A stretch of DNA of 38,412 nt from positions 1 to 38,412 of the forward strand of contig JAFVDH010000048.1 of assembly GCA_017478515.1 (NCBI GenBank). The letters are read 5' to 3'. Shown here one piece after another: positions 1-8,436 of this stretch. The position numbers and the translations under genes were made by a program. The DNA comes from a bacterium (GTDB taxonomy: Bacteria > Cyanobacteriota > Vampirovibrionia > Gastranaerophilales > Gastranaerophilaceae). Every line of letters starts with the position of its first letter. Positions within the stretch are counted from its first letter, which is position 1. The notes below the pieces were generated by a model. It saw nothing but the letters and a program-made list of their open reading frames with translations. It ran no database searches and had not been told where the DNA came from.

Positions 1-333
1 AAGCATTTTTACTAATGGGCCGAATGTATCTGGTACTAAAATTCTTCTGTATACACCTGACAACAGTGATTGAACATTTGGTGATTTTTCTTCATTAAAT
101 TTAGAAAATGTTCCGTAGTACATTTTATCAACGCCTTTTACATTTTCCGCAGCCATTGCGTTTGCTATGTATAAGCCCTCACAAACTTCTCCCTCGTCTT
201 TGGCGTTATTTAACATTTCTGTCAATGTAGGAATTGCTTTTTCTCTTGCATTGACAAATAAATCTACCTTTTCTTGATCTTGTTTTATAGTTTCAGTCCA
301 AGGGTTCTCTATGGTTCTGCATAGTACTTGCAA
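1..333 (-). CDS. Hypothetical protein, partial at left edge, possibly 5'-truncated
   Basis: An open frame runs from about 333 down to the window edge without a stop. The conceptual protein includes LCRTIENPWTETIKQ and a stretch rich in charged helix residues (NAREKAIPTLTEML...). An in-frame TAA lies immediately upstream of the first possible start, a TTG at 333-331, and there is no ATG until some 40 codons in and no Shine-Dalgarno motif near the TTG. It is therefore either a TTG-initiated gene or a 3' remnant of a broken gene. I do not recognise the family; the helical repeats could be HEAT-like, but that is a guess. Confidence 0.4.
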   Translation of the reverse strand, partial: MQVLCRTIENPWTETIKQDQEKVDLFVNAREKAIPTLTEMLNNAKDEGEVCEGLYIANAMAAENVKGVDKMYYGTFSKFNEEKSPNVQSLLSGVYRRILVPDTFGPLVKML

Positions 334-406
334 TTAATAGATACTGAAATTCAGACTTTTATGTCTCAGAATTTAAGATTCATTTTAATTTGATTTGTCA
401 TTATCT

Positions 407-1750
407 TTACTTTAATCCTGATACGTCAGTAATGCTTATTAAGTTGAATTTTTGCAGGTATTGTTTTATTGGAATTTTAATTGTAGATGATGTATCATGA
501 GGGTTAATTAAGTAAACATAGCTATTATCCGCACCTTTAACAGAATATGCGTGAGCATTGTACATTTTTACTTTTTCACCTTTTTCGTTTGTTGCATCTA
601 TATCTCTTGGGTCTACATTGCCCGCCATTCCCGTTACGGAAGCCTTGCCTTTCATTCCTGTTTGTTGAATATATGATATAACTTTTTGAACATTTTGACC
701 ATATGCAACTTGTGTTTTATTTGGGTCACCCAAAAGTTCAAAAGCTTTAGATACAGTATTTCCGTCTATGTCTGCCATTCCATCAGGAAGTTCTTCTCGG
801 AAATATCTGTCCATAGCTATTTCTAATGCTCTTATATCTGTATCTCCTGTTGATAATTCGTTTGAGCATTTCAAGTCTCGGGCTGTTATTTTATAAGTCT
901 TTCCTACTCCGTTTAGCGTTACTGTTGCATTTCCTTGTGCATCTACTTTTACGGATTTCTCAAGAATAGCTTTTCCTTCCTGCGTCATAGATAAAGACTG
1001 TATTCCTGCAAGCAGCCAGCAATCCCCGGTGTTTCCTTGTTTGAATGTGCCGTCAAGTTTTCCGTTTGGTCTTGCCGGTATTTCTGTTGTTAGTGTATCT
1101 GAACGGTTTACTATCTTTTTGAAATCAGCTGTAAGTCGTTTTTTATCTGTTGCTGTTAAATCTGCTTTTTCATATTTTTTTACAAGTTCTTTCATGTTTG
1201 GCACAACATCGTCCGAACGTTGATTTCCGTAATCAGCTGTTTTCTTTCCTAAATCTACAAGGTAGTTCATACATTCCTGTTTTTGTGCTGTGTTTAAATG
1301 CGGTGAATTCATTACGGCGTCGGTAAGTGAAATTCCTGCTGCCTCAAAAGAACGAAATGCATATTTATAGTTATCGTATGTTAATCTGTGTATGTTTTTT
1401 ACAAGGTCTTCTGAATTCTTTTTTGTTATTCTGTTATTTGATAAGCCTTTATATATACCTATTATAGTTCTTTCGTTATATTCTTGACGCATTTCGTCAC
1501 TCATATACGGAACTTTTGGGGTTGTATTTTCCTTTTTACCCGGAAGTTCAGGGAATTTATATTGTGACTGCTCATTAATATCAAATATTGATGGGATTTT
1601 TGGAGAATTTGAGTCGTAAGGCACTACTGAGGGACTATTGTTTCCAAACAATGTTGTACTCTGATTGTTTCGTACTTGAGGTTTCTGTGTTTGCTGCGAA
1701 CTTCTTCTTGTACCTTTTCCTCTTGAATTAACGTTCATTTCTCCTGTCAT
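407..1750 (-). CDS. Calpain-like (peptidase family C2) cysteine protease
   Basis: 447 residues. The N-terminal ~70 residues are Ser/Asn/Gln/Pro-rich and probably disordered, residues ~80-215 are helical, and the C-terminal half is a calpain-type protease core. The catalytic triad is visible: Cys244 in Q-G-N-T-G-D-C-W-L-L-A, His400 in N-A-H-A-Y-S-V, and Asn416 in I-N-P-H-D. This is the complete papain-fold Cys-His-Asn set of family C2, so activity is plausible. There is no signal peptide, no EF-hand and no transmembrane segment. The start is supported by AAGGAG 7 nt upstream; a second in-frame ATG four codons in also has a GGAG before it. Substrate unknown. It is a single gene, not obviously in an operon with metG (149-bp gap). 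Confidence 0.85.
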   Translation of the reverse strand: MTGEMNVNSRGKGTRRSSQQTQKPQVRNNQSTTLFGNNSPSVVPYDSNSPKIPSIFDINEQSQYKFPELPGKKENTTPKVPYMSDEMRQEYNERTIIGIYKGLSNNRITKKNSEDLVKNIHRLTYDNYKYAFRSFEAAGISLTDAVMNSPHLNTAQKQECMNYLVDLGKKTADYGNQRSDDVVPNMKELVKKYEKADLTATDKKRLTADFKKIVNRSDTLTTEIPARPNGKLDGTFKQGNTGDCWLLAGIQSLSMTQEGKAILEKSVKVDAQGNATVTLNGVGKTYKITARDLKCSNELSTGDTDIRALEIAMDRYFREELPDGMADIDGNTVSKAFELLGDPNKTQVAYGQNVQKVISYIQQTGMKGKASVTGMAGNVDPRDIDATNEKGEKVKMYNAHAYSVKGADNSYVYLINPHDTSSTIKIPIKQYLQKFNLISITDVSGLK

Positions 1751-1898
1751 CTGTAAACTCCTTATTTTGCTTTTCTAGGATATCATTTTATTTGCATGTT
1801 TACAACAAAAAATTCCTTTTTATTAATTATTATTAAAGGGTGTTTTTTGTCAGATAGTTTTATTATTTGTATAAAGATAAACTTATGTAAAATTAGTC

Positions 1899-3455
1899 CT
1901 ATTTTTTTGTTTTATCCGCAAATTCGCTGTCTATTCTTAAAAATACGGGTTTTATCTGTTCTTTTGTTATCAATTTTTCGTTTTTTATATTATTTAATGT
2001 TAGTTCTTCGTATTTTTTATTTAAATCATATGATAATTGTTCTGACATACTTTTAGCGATATTAGGACAGAATGGTTCTATCAGGTATGAAACAATGCAC
2101 ATTACGTCAAGTACAGTTCTTAATACTGAACCGCATTCTACCATTTTTTCTTCTTTTGCAAGTGTCCATGGTGCATTATCTGTTACGAATTTGTTTGCTG
2201 CATCGACAAGTGTCATTATTGCTTGTCCTGCTTCTTGGGTTTCGTATCTGTCAAAGTGGTATTTTACTCTGTCTATTGTGTTTTTTGCTATATTTATTAT
2301 GGTTTCGTCGCTTTTAAATTCAGGTTTGATTTCTCCGTCAAAGTATTTTACTAACATTGAAAGAGTTCTGTTTAAAAGATTTCCCATTGAATTTGCAAGA
2401 TGTGCATTTACTTTTTCTTTAAAATCTATATCGGAATAATTGCCGTCCTTGCCTAATGGTGCAGCTGTTGCCATATAGTATCTCAAAGCATCAGCATTTT
2501 CTAATTCAAAATTCTTTAATATATCTGTTGGTGCAATGACGTTACCTAAAGATTTTGACATTTTAGTTTCGTCTATTGTTATCCATCCGTGTGCGAGAAT
2601 TTGTTTTGGCAGCGGTAAGTTTAGAGCCATAAGAATTCCTATCCAATATATGCTGTGGAATTTTAGAATATCTTTTCCTATAACTTGTAAATTTGCAGGC
2701 CAGTATTCTTTAAACTCTTCTGAACTTTCTTCAGGATTGTAACCTATTCCTGTTATATAGTTTGATAATGCGTCTATCCATACATATATTACTTGTTCAG
2801 GGTCATCCAGTACTGGAATTCCCCATGTTACGTTTGAAATTGAACGGGATACTGATATATCCTGTATATCTTCAAGTTGATTTAAAACTTCGGCTGCTCT
2901 GAATGACGGCACTATAAAATCAGGATTTTCTTTTATATGTTTTATTATTGCATCTTTGTATTTTGTTAACTTGAAAAAGTAGTTTTCTTCTGAAACTTCT
3001 TCAGGTTTTTTTAAGTGGTCGGGACACAAGCCGTCTTCTGTAAGGTCTTTTTCATTTAAAAAACATTCACAGCCCTGACAGTACAGACCTGTATAAGAAT
3101 TTTTATATATGTCGCCTTGTTCTAAAAGTTTTTTAAAAATTAACTGAACTGCTTTTTCATGGTATTCATCAGTTGTTCTTATAAATTTATTATAATTAAT
3201 ACCGAGTTCGTTCCAGGTAGCTTTAAATGAATTTGCGTTTTCATTGCAAAGTTCTTTTGGTGTTATTCCTTTTGCTGCGGCTGTTTTTTGAATTTTTATT
3301 CCGTGTTCATCTGTTCCTGTTAAAAAGAATAATTTATCAGAGCATTTTTTATAATGTCTTGCTATAACATCGGTTAATATTTTTTCGTATGCGTGTCCGA
3401 TGTGGGCTTTGCCGTTTACGTAATCTATTGCTGTTGTTAAATAAAACTTATCCAT
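1899..3455 (-). CDS. metG: Methionine-tRNA ligase
   Basis: 518 residues; class I aminoacyl-tRNA synthetase that charges tRNA-Met with methionine in the cytosol. The Rossmann-fold signature HIGH is at residues 18-21 and KMSKS at 298-302. A zinc-knuckle-like Cys cluster (C-Q-G-C...C-P-D-H) lies in the connective domain near residue 130, as in bacterial MetRS of the single-knuckle type. The open frame extends 22 codons further upstream, but the chosen ATG begins the conserved M-D-K-F-Y-L-T-T-A-I-D-Y start and has AGAGG upstream, whereas the extension covers the promoter. There is no C-terminal tRNA-binding (EMAP-like) domain, so this is the short form. Confidence 0.95.
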   Translation of the reverse strand: MDKFYLTTAIDYVNGKAHIGHAYEKILTDVIARHYKKCSDKLFFLTGTDEHGIKIQKTAAAKGITPKELCNENANSFKATWNELGINYNKFIRTTDEYHEKAVQLIFKKLLEQGDIYKNSYTGLYCQGCECFLNEKDLTEDGLCPDHLKKPEEVSEENYFFKLTKYKDAIIKHIKENPDFIVPSFRAAEVLNQLEDIQDISVSRSISNVTWGIPVLDDPEQVIYVWIDALSNYITGIGYNPEESSEEFKEYWPANLQVIGKDILKFHSIYWIGILMALNLPLPKQILAHGWITIDETKMSKSLGNVIAPTDILKNFELENADALRYYMATAAPLGKDGNYSDIDFKEKVNAHLANSMGNLLNRTLSMLVKYFDGEIKPEFKSDETIINIAKNTIDRVKYHFDRYETQEAGQAIMTLVDAANKFVTDNAPWTLAKEEKMVECGSVLRTVLDVMCIVSYLIEPFCPNIAKSMSEQLSYDLNKKYEELTLNNIKNEKLITKEQIKPVFLRIDSEFADKTKK

Positions 3456-3781
3456 TGTGTATATACCTCTTTTTATTATGAGTAAATTATACAACAAAGA
3501 TGATTTTTTCTTAAATATCAAAATAACAAAAAAGCCGAAGCTATATAATCAACGGCGGAAAATTTTTATCAGATAAAGGATAGGTAAAGGTATTTGGTTA
3601 CATTTATTTAATACCACTATTTATTTTTTATGTAACAGCTTTTATATTTTGGTTTACAAATTTTAACGGTAATGGATTATGGAATATAAAAATAAAATTT
3701 TGTTCCCTATATAACAATGTTTTTACAGGTAATGGGCTTAATTTTGTTCTGAGGGTGAGATGTGATTTAAAATTTTTAAAA
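3456..3781. other. Intergenic region between dnaX and metG
   Basis: 326 bp with no supportable gene on either strand (frequent stops in all frames). It contains the metG promoter and, at 3527-3556, a weak minus-strand terminator-like structure: a 4-bp GCCG/CGGC stem followed by six T in the dnaX direction. Two imperfect copies of a GGTAATGG motif occur at about 3667 and 3729; I attach no function to them. Confidence 0.5.
3486..3514 (-). promoter_or_regulatory. Predicted sigma-70-type promoter of metG
   Basis: On the minus strand, TTAAGA (-35-like, 4 of 6 consensus) is separated by 17 bp from a perfect TATAAT. Transcription would start about 24 nt before the metG ATG, leaving room for the AGAGG ribosome-binding site. 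Confidence 0.5.
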
Positions 3782-5824
3782 TCAGATTATTTCTTTTCCG
3801 TCAAATAGTGTCATAATCATTTTTACCTGGTCTGATATAAGGGATTTATCTACAGGTGCAGATGGTGTTTCTGTTTGATTTTGTTCGTTTAATTCTTTTG
3901 GTTTGTCGGATATTTCTTCTTTATTTGCGTCTTTATTTCGGTTTCTTGCTGTTGTATTTTCATCGGGGTTTTGTTTATAAGGATTTTCTTTTGATTGTTC
4001 ATTGCTTGTTTCTACATCCGAAGTCGTATTTGTGTTTACATCCGGTCGTTTTGTACTATCCAGGTTCTTTTGCTGCGGTGTATATTCAATATTTTTTTTT
4101 TCAATTTCTGATGCTGAGTCTATCAACTTATTGTCATCAGGATGCGGAAGTCTTATTGTTACGTTGGTATTTTTCTGACCAAACATGATGTCACAGGCAT
4201 CTTTTATTGCTTGTTTTTTACTTACGCCATTAGCATTTTCTACAAAACTTTCTTTCGCAAATGTTATTATGACTTGCTCAGGTGTAATCATGACCGGTTT
4301 TGCAAGTTTTAGCAGTGCTTGAGTTGGTGAACTTTGAATATTGCTTATTAGTGTATGCCATAATTCTGACAAACTTATTGTTTGCGATTGTTCTTGAGGT
4401 TGTGATTTTGGCATTGGTGAAAAATCATCGTTTTCTGTGTGTTCTGTTTTTGTATTAATGTTTTCTGTTTTATTACTTATTTCTGATGTTTCTTCAATCT
4501 TTGTATTATTTAGGCTTTGTTGAGGTTGAAGAATGTCTTGTTTTTCAAAGTCTTTTTGAATATTTTCCGTTTTATTTTGATTTGTTACGGATACAGGCTT
4601 CATTATCGGTTTCATTGATGGTGACGGTGCGGTTTTATATACCGGAGTTACAGATATTTGCTTTGTTTCTCCGCTTTCAAGTTTTGTTATTCTTTCTTGC
4701 AAGTCTAGCAGAGTTGTGTTTTCTGTTAAGTTCGCCAAATCTATTAATGATATTTCCAGCCATAGACGAGGTGTTGTACTGGTTTTTACTTCTTTTATAT
4801 AGTTTGATATTTTTTCTGTCAGAAATATTATTTGATGTTTTTCCAAATTTTCTACAAGTTGATTTACTATTTTAATTTGTTCATCGTTGTATTGTGTTAA
4901 TTCTATTGCTGTATTTTTTTCGCAAGTTTTTATAAGTAATGCATTTTTGAAAAACTCAAGTAAATTCAGCAATATTTGTGAGGGTTCATTTCCTGAATTA
5001 TATATTTTTTCCAATAATTCAATGGCGTTTTGTGGTTTGCTTTCAACAATTGTTTTTGATATTTCGGCAAGTATATCAAATGATATTCTTCCCAATAAGG
5101 AATTTATATCATCAACGGTAATTGATTGTGTTGTGCCAAGTACGCTAAGCTGGTCTAAAAGCGAAATAGAATCTCTCATTCCGCCCTCTGCATTTTTTGC
5201 AATGGCATAAAGAGCATCTTTTTCTATATTGATATTTTCTTTTTCTGAAATATATTCAAGATGTTTTACTATGTCTTCTGTTGTTATTCTTTTGAAATCA
5301 TATCTTTGACAGCGGCTTTTTATTGTGTCCAGTACTTTTTGGGGTTCTGTTGTTGCAAGTATAAAAATTACGTTTTCAGGCGGTTCTTCAAGTGTTTTTA
5401 ACAATGCATTAAATGCCGTATTTGAAAGCATATGAACTTCGTCTATTATATATATTTTATACTTACCGTTTACGGGAACATATTGAATTTTTTCTAAAAT
5501 ATTTTGGGCATCTTCTACTTTTCTGTTGCTTGCCGCATCAATTTCTATTACGTCAACAGGGGTGGAATTTATTATATCTGTACAACTTTCACATTTTCCG
5601 CATGGTTTTACGGTCGGCCCGTTTTCGCAGTTTAGGGATTTTGCCAAAATTCTTGCACTTGATGTCTTTCCTGTTCCTCTCGGGCCTGTAAATAAGTATG
5701 CGTGTGCGATTTTATTTAGTTTTATCGCATTTTTTAGTGCATTTTTTATATGTTCTTGACCGACTAATTCTTCTAATGTTTGTGGTCTGTATTTTCTGTA
5801 TAGCGGTACATATTTTTCGTTCAT
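3782..5824 (-). CDS. dnaX: DNA polymerase III subunit gamma/tau
   Basis: 680 residues; clamp-loader ATPase of the replisome. The AAA+ core shows Walker A GPRGTGKT (47-54), the four-Cys zinc module (Cys66, 75, 78, 81), Walker B IIDE (126-129) and the SRC sensor/arginine-finger motif (170-172). Residues ~370-480 are a Ser/Thr/Gln/Asn-rich linker, ~490-570 a folded C-terminal domain, then another disordered stretch and a terminal V-K-M-I-M-T-L-F-D-G-K-E-I-I peptide like the conserved ends of other tau proteins. An A10 tract at codons 575-578 could slip; see findings. No Shine-Dalgarno precedes the ATG; a TATAAT lies exactly 6 nt upstream, so the mRNA is predicted leaderless. Divergent from ldcA, 40 bp apart. 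Confidence 0.95.
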   Translation of the reverse strand: MNEKYVPLYRKYRPQTLEELVGQEHIKNALKNAIKLNKIAHAYLFTGPRGTGKTSSARILAKSLNCENGPTVKPCGKCESCTDIINSTPVDVIEIDAASNRKVEDAQNILEKIQYVPVNGKYKIYIIDEVHMLSNTAFNALLKTLEEPPENVIFILATTEPQKVLDTIKSRCQRYDFKRITTEDIVKHLEYISEKENINIEKDALYAIAKNAEGGMRDSISLLDQLSVLGTTQSITVDDINSLLGRISFDILAEISKTIVESKPQNAIELLEKIYNSGNEPSQILLNLLEFFKNALLIKTCEKNTAIELTQYNDEQIKIVNQLVENLEKHQIIFLTEKISNYIKEVKTSTTPRLWLEISLIDLANLTENTTLLDLQERITKLESGETKQISVTPVYKTAPSPSMKPIMKPVSVTNQNKTENIQKDFEKQDILQPQQSLNNTKIEETSEISNKTENINTKTEHTENDDFSPMPKSQPQEQSQTISLSELWHTLISNIQSSPTQALLKLAKPVMITPEQVIITFAKESFVENANGVSKKQAIKDACDIMFGQKNTNVTIRLPHPDDNKLIDSASEIEKKNIEYTPQQKNLDSTKRPDVNTNTTSDVETSNEQSKENPYKQNPDENTTARNRNKDANKEEISDKPKELNEQNQTETPSAPVDKSLISDQVKMIMTLFDGKEII

Positions 5825-5830
5825 GGTAAT

Positions 5831-5836
5831 ATTATA
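5831..5836 (-). promoter_or_regulatory. -10 element of dnaX, predicted leaderless
   Basis: Minus-strand TATAAT with exactly 6 nt between its last base and the dnaX ATG. With usual -10 to +1 geometry, transcription would start at the A of ATG. The -35 region is poor. Confidence 0.55.
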
Positions 5837-5864
5837 TCGTAAGAGTTTTAAAATTTGTGAAATT

Positions 5865-6761
5865 ATGAATTTAATTAAACCTAAAAAATTAAATTATGGT
5901 GATACAATCGCTATTGCTGCTCTTTCCGGAAATTTAGATAACTCCGAGGCTCTTGATAGGGCTGTTTCATTTCTTAAAAACAAGGGATTTGATATCAAAC
6001 TTGCAGATAATATTTATGATAAAAAAAGATATTTGGCAGGTGAGGATGATATAAAACTTGAGCAGCTGCATAAAATGTTTTCTGATGACTCTATTAACGC
6101 TGTTTTCTGTCTAAGAGGCGGCTATGGGGCGATAAGATTGGTTAATAAAATAGATTATGATTTAATCAGGAATAATCCTAAAATCTTTATCGGATATTCT
6201 GATGTTACAGCTTTGTCTGCTATGTTTTTGAAAAAAGCAGGCATGATTACTTATTCCGGCCCTATGTGTATTGGGGATTTCGGTTCTGTTGACGGAGAAA
6301 AAGAAACTTTTGATAATTGTTTTGATGTTTTGATGAATGATAAGGTTTTGATTTATGAGCCGTTCCAAAGTGGCTTAAAGATAGCAGGAAATGCTAAAGG
6401 AATTACTTTCGGCGGAAATCTTGCGACTCTCGTTTCGCTTTGCGGATTGGACTTTATCCCAAATGAAAATTTTATATTTTTTGCGGAAGATTTGAACGAG
6501 CCTGCTTATAAAATTGATAAAATGATGACTCAATTGCTTAATATTTCTGATTTTAGAAAAAATATCAGGGGAATTGTTTTGGGTGAATTTTTGGATGTTG
6601 ATAATTATGATTGGTTACAAGAAATTTTTACTGAAATCTCTTGTAATCTGAATATTCCTGTAATCGGCAATTTTAGAATTACTCATAATAATTTGAAAAT
6701 AACTGTTCCATATGGTGCAAAATCAGAAATCAAAGACGGTAAATTTATAATTCATAATTAA
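5865..6761 (+). CDS. ldcA: Muramoyltetrapeptide LD-carboxypeptidase (peptidase S66)
   Basis: 298 residues; cytoplasmic serine carboxypeptidase that removes the terminal D-Ala from muropeptide tetrapeptides during peptidoglycan recycling. The Ser-Glu-His triad of family S66 is visible: Ser112 in I-G-Y-S-D-V-T, Glu208 in F-F-A-E-D-L-N-E-P, His274 in F-R-I-T-H-N. The Gly-rich C-L-R-G-G-Y-G motif (82-88) is also typical. The frame is open 14 codons further upstream to 5823, but that would overlap the dnaX start and promoter; the ATG at 5865 begins the usual family N-terminus (K-L-N-Y-G-D-T-I-A-I). No strong Shine-Dalgarno motif is visible. Length is normal for the family. Confidence 0.9.
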   Translation: MNLIKPKKLNYGDTIAIAALSGNLDNSEALDRAVSFLKNKGFDIKLADNIYDKKRYLAGEDDIKLEQLHKMFSDDSINAVFCLRGGYGAIRLVNKIDYDLIRNNPKIFIGYSDVTALSAMFLKKAGMITYSGPMCIGDFGSVDGEKETFDNCFDVLMNDKVLIYEPFQSGLKIAGNAKGITFGGNLATLVSLCGLDFIPNENFIFFAEDLNEPAYKIDKMMTQLLNISDFRKNIRGIVLGEFLDVDNYDWLQEIFTEISCNLNIPVIGNFRITHNNLKITVPYGAKSEIKDGKFIIHN

Positions 6762-6807
6762 TATTTTAGAAATGTTTTGGGCTGAAATAACCATTTAAAG
6801 TTTCTAT

Positions 6808-6852
6808 AAAAAAGAAATTACCCAATTTTATGTTTTGGATAATTTCTTTTTT
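6808..6852. terminator. Bidirectional intrinsic terminator between ldcA and the small gene
   Basis: An inverted repeat of about 17 bp with one mismatch (left arm A-run plus GAAATTACCCAA, right arm TTGGATAATTTC plus T-run). Both strands end in a T-run, so it can stop the convergent ldcA and 49-residue-protein transcripts. Confidence 0.7.
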
Positions 6853-6872
6853 ACTTTGTTTTTATGTAAGCT

Positions 6873-7022
6873 CTATTTTGTTCCTAACATTCTTCTATAC
6901 CATGTGAAAGAATCAACTTCGATACCGTTAAATGTTGTTTTAAGGCATTGTTTCTTTAAATATGCTTCAAATTCATCATTGTAATTTGATGTTGTTTGTT
7001 TTTGTTGGATTTCTGTCATCAT
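6873..7022 (-). CDS. Small hypothetical protein, 49 residues
   Basis: Starts at ATG 7022 (a second ATG follows directly) behind a strong AAGGAGAT Shine-Dalgarno, and ends at TAG 6873-6875 just before a terminator. The product is hydrophilic, begins M-M-T-E-I-Q-Q-K-Q-T-T and ends F-T-W-Y-R-R-M-L-G-T-K; it contains one Cys and no membrane segment. The good ribosome-binding site and the flanking terminator make it a credible gene although it is too short for ordinary gene calling. I recognise no family. Confidence 0.6.
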   Translation of the reverse strand: MMTEIQQKQTTSNYNDEFEAYLKKQCLKTTFNGIEVDSFTWYRRMLGTK

Positions 7023-7206
7023 GCTTATCTCCTTATTTTTCTTATGATTATTTAAAGAGCCTGAAAATAAAAATTGCTAAAATTTGTTTTTATTGTTAAG
7101 CTTTTGTAATATTTTGTGCAAAAGTTTGAAAAATAGCGTTATATTACACTTCGTTGTTTAATTTGTGTTTGTTCTTAAGGATAGATATTGCTTGCTTTAT
7201 AAGTTA

Positions 7207-7866
7207 TTAACACATAATCAGCCATAAGATTTTTTTTGTAAAATGTGCCATTACTATTGCTATTGCACTAAAAATTAAGTCATATAAAATTTTCCATCCG
7301 CTTTGTATTAGGATTGTTCCTAATATGCTCAAATCATTGCCGGAACTTACTATGCTTATGAATGCCGAATATATTATCCCTATTATGTGTATTGTTAAAA
7401 CCCCTATTATTGAAGCTTTTAAGATATTTTTTATGTTATATCCGTGGTTTAAAATAGTTCCTGTTAAAAATACCGACGGTACGTACGCAAGAATATATCC
7501 AAAATTATACTCAAGTACATACTTTAACCCTCCTCCCAGTGCAAATATCGGGTAAAAGAAAAGCCCCAGTGTAATATATACAAGCACTGATAATGTTCCG
7601 AAAATTCTTCCCATTAATCCCGCAATAAATATTATTACAGGTATTTGCGGAATATATAAATATCCGTGAACATTTTTTGTAAGACCCTCTCCCATATTGA
7701 ACAAATTCCCGGATGCACTTAAAAAATGCGGTATTTTTATCTGTGTAAATGTCGCAATAACTATTAAAAATGTACAAATACCAATCATTGTAATTGTTCC
7801 AAGCGTTATTTTGATTGGTTCTCCCTTGTACTTGAATATTTCTAATTGGTTTTCAGGTTTTCTCAT
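7207..7866 (-). CDS. bioY: BioY-type biotin transporter substrate-binding (S) component
   Basis: 219 residues with about six hydrophobic segments. The central part (Q-I-P-V-I-I-F-I-A-G-L-M-G, then P-I-F-A-L-G-G-G-L-K-Y-V-L-E-Y-N-F-G-Y) follows the conserved BioY pattern of an amphipathic first loop and the GGG...YxxxxxFGY segment. BioY is the membrane S-component of ECF-type biotin importers. No ECF ATPase or EcfT gene is in this window, so it would use a shared module or act alone. Its ATG overlaps the rimI stop by 3-4 nt, so the two are translationally coupled in one operon. The N-terminal 20 residues are cytoplasmic and charged. Confidence 0.8.
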   Translation of the reverse strand: MRKPENQLEIFKYKGEPIKITLGTITMIGICTFLIVIATFTQIKIPHFLSASGNLFNMGEGLTKNVHGYLYIPQIPVIIFIAGLMGRIFGTLSVLVYITLGLFFYPIFALGGGLKYVLEYNFGYILAYVPSVFLTGTILNHGYNIKNILKASIIGVLTIHIIGIIYSAFISIVSSGNDLSILGTILIQSGWKILYDLIFSAIAIVMAHFTKKILWLIMC

Positions 7867-8396
7867 TGTATTTCTATTCGTGAATTTAGTGCATTTATGT
7901 TCTCTTCAAACTTTATTTTAAATTTATCCCAAAAAATATTTTCTGTCCACATTATTAATGCGTCTTCATTATTATCTTGATAATAATTTTTTCTTGTTCC
8001 AAGTGATGCAAATTGGTACTTTTTATACAGGTTTATTGCAGGTTCGTTTGAAATTCTTACTTCAAGCGTTATGTATTTAATTTTTTCTTTGTAGCATTGC
8101 TTTATCAGGTGTGCTAAAAGTGCTTCTCCTATTGATTTTTTTCTGTATTTCGGCGATACGGAAATATTTGTTATGTGCGTTTCTTCTATTATAAACCAGC
8201 TCCCTACATAGCCTAAGATATTGTTGTCATTATCTTTCGCCACGTAGTATCTTGCTATGTTATTTGAAACCTCCGAGTAAAAAGAATCCTTTGACCAGTG
8301 ATGCTCTCCGTAAGAGGCCTCTTCTATCTGAAATATTCCATCTACATCTGAAGTCTTCATTTCTTCAATTTTTATAATAGGTTTATTGCTGTTCAT
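7863..8396 (-). CDS. rimI: Ribosomal protein S18-alanine N-acetyltransferase
   Basis: 177 residues, GNAT fold. RimI acetylates the N-terminal alanine of ribosomal protein S18. The acetyl-CoA site is at V-S-P-K-Y-R-K-K-S-I-G-E-A-L-L, followed by the typical L-E-V-R-I-S-N-E-P-A-I-N-L-Y-K-K-Y-Q-F motif of RimI. A ~25-residue C-terminal tail follows the W-T-E-N core end. It is first in an operon with bioY and divergent from the radical SAM gene, 40 bp apart. No Shine-Dalgarno motif: an extended -10 (TGATAGAAT) ends 6 nt before ATG, so a leaderless mRNA is predicted. Not next to tsaB/tsaD as in many bacteria. Confidence 0.85.
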   Translation of the reverse strand: MNSNKPIIKIEEMKTSDVDGIFQIEEASYGEHHWSKDSFYSEVSNNIARYYVAKDNDNNILGYVGSWFIIEETHITNISVSPKYRKKSIGEALLAHLIKQCYKEKIKYITLEVRISNEPAINLYKKYQFASLGTRKNYYQDNNEDALIMWTENIFWDKFKIKFEENINALNSRIEIQ

Positions 8397-8402
8397 AAAT
8401 CT

Positions 8403-8408
8403 ATTCTA
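8403..8408 (-). promoter_or_regulatory. Extended -10 element of rimI-bioY, predicted leaderless
   Basis: Minus-strand TAGAAT preceded by TGA (extended -10 TGn), with exactly 6 nt before the rimI ATG. Confidence 0.5.
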
Positions 8409-8424
8409 TCACGAAAAATTAGTG

Positions 8425-8430
8425 TATAAT
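8425..8430 (+). promoter_or_regulatory. -10 element of the radical SAM gene, predicted leaderless
   Basis: Perfect TATAAT with 6 nt before the ATG at 8437. It is back to back with the rimI -10; the two hexamers are only 16 bp apart on opposite strands, so polymerases would compete. Confidence 0.5.
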
Positions 8431-8436
8431 TGTTTT

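Noticed and set aside
3456..3521. 22-codon upstream extension of metG
   Set aside because: It overlaps the predicted promoter and is not conserved-looking; the ATG at 3455 begins the canonical MetRS sequence.
4486..4875. Leu/Phe-rich open frame on the + strand opposite dnaX
   Set aside because: It is an antisense shadow of a Glu/Lys/Asn-rich coding region and has no ribosome-binding site; similar frames opposite metG, the tail and ribosomal genes were dropped for the same reason.
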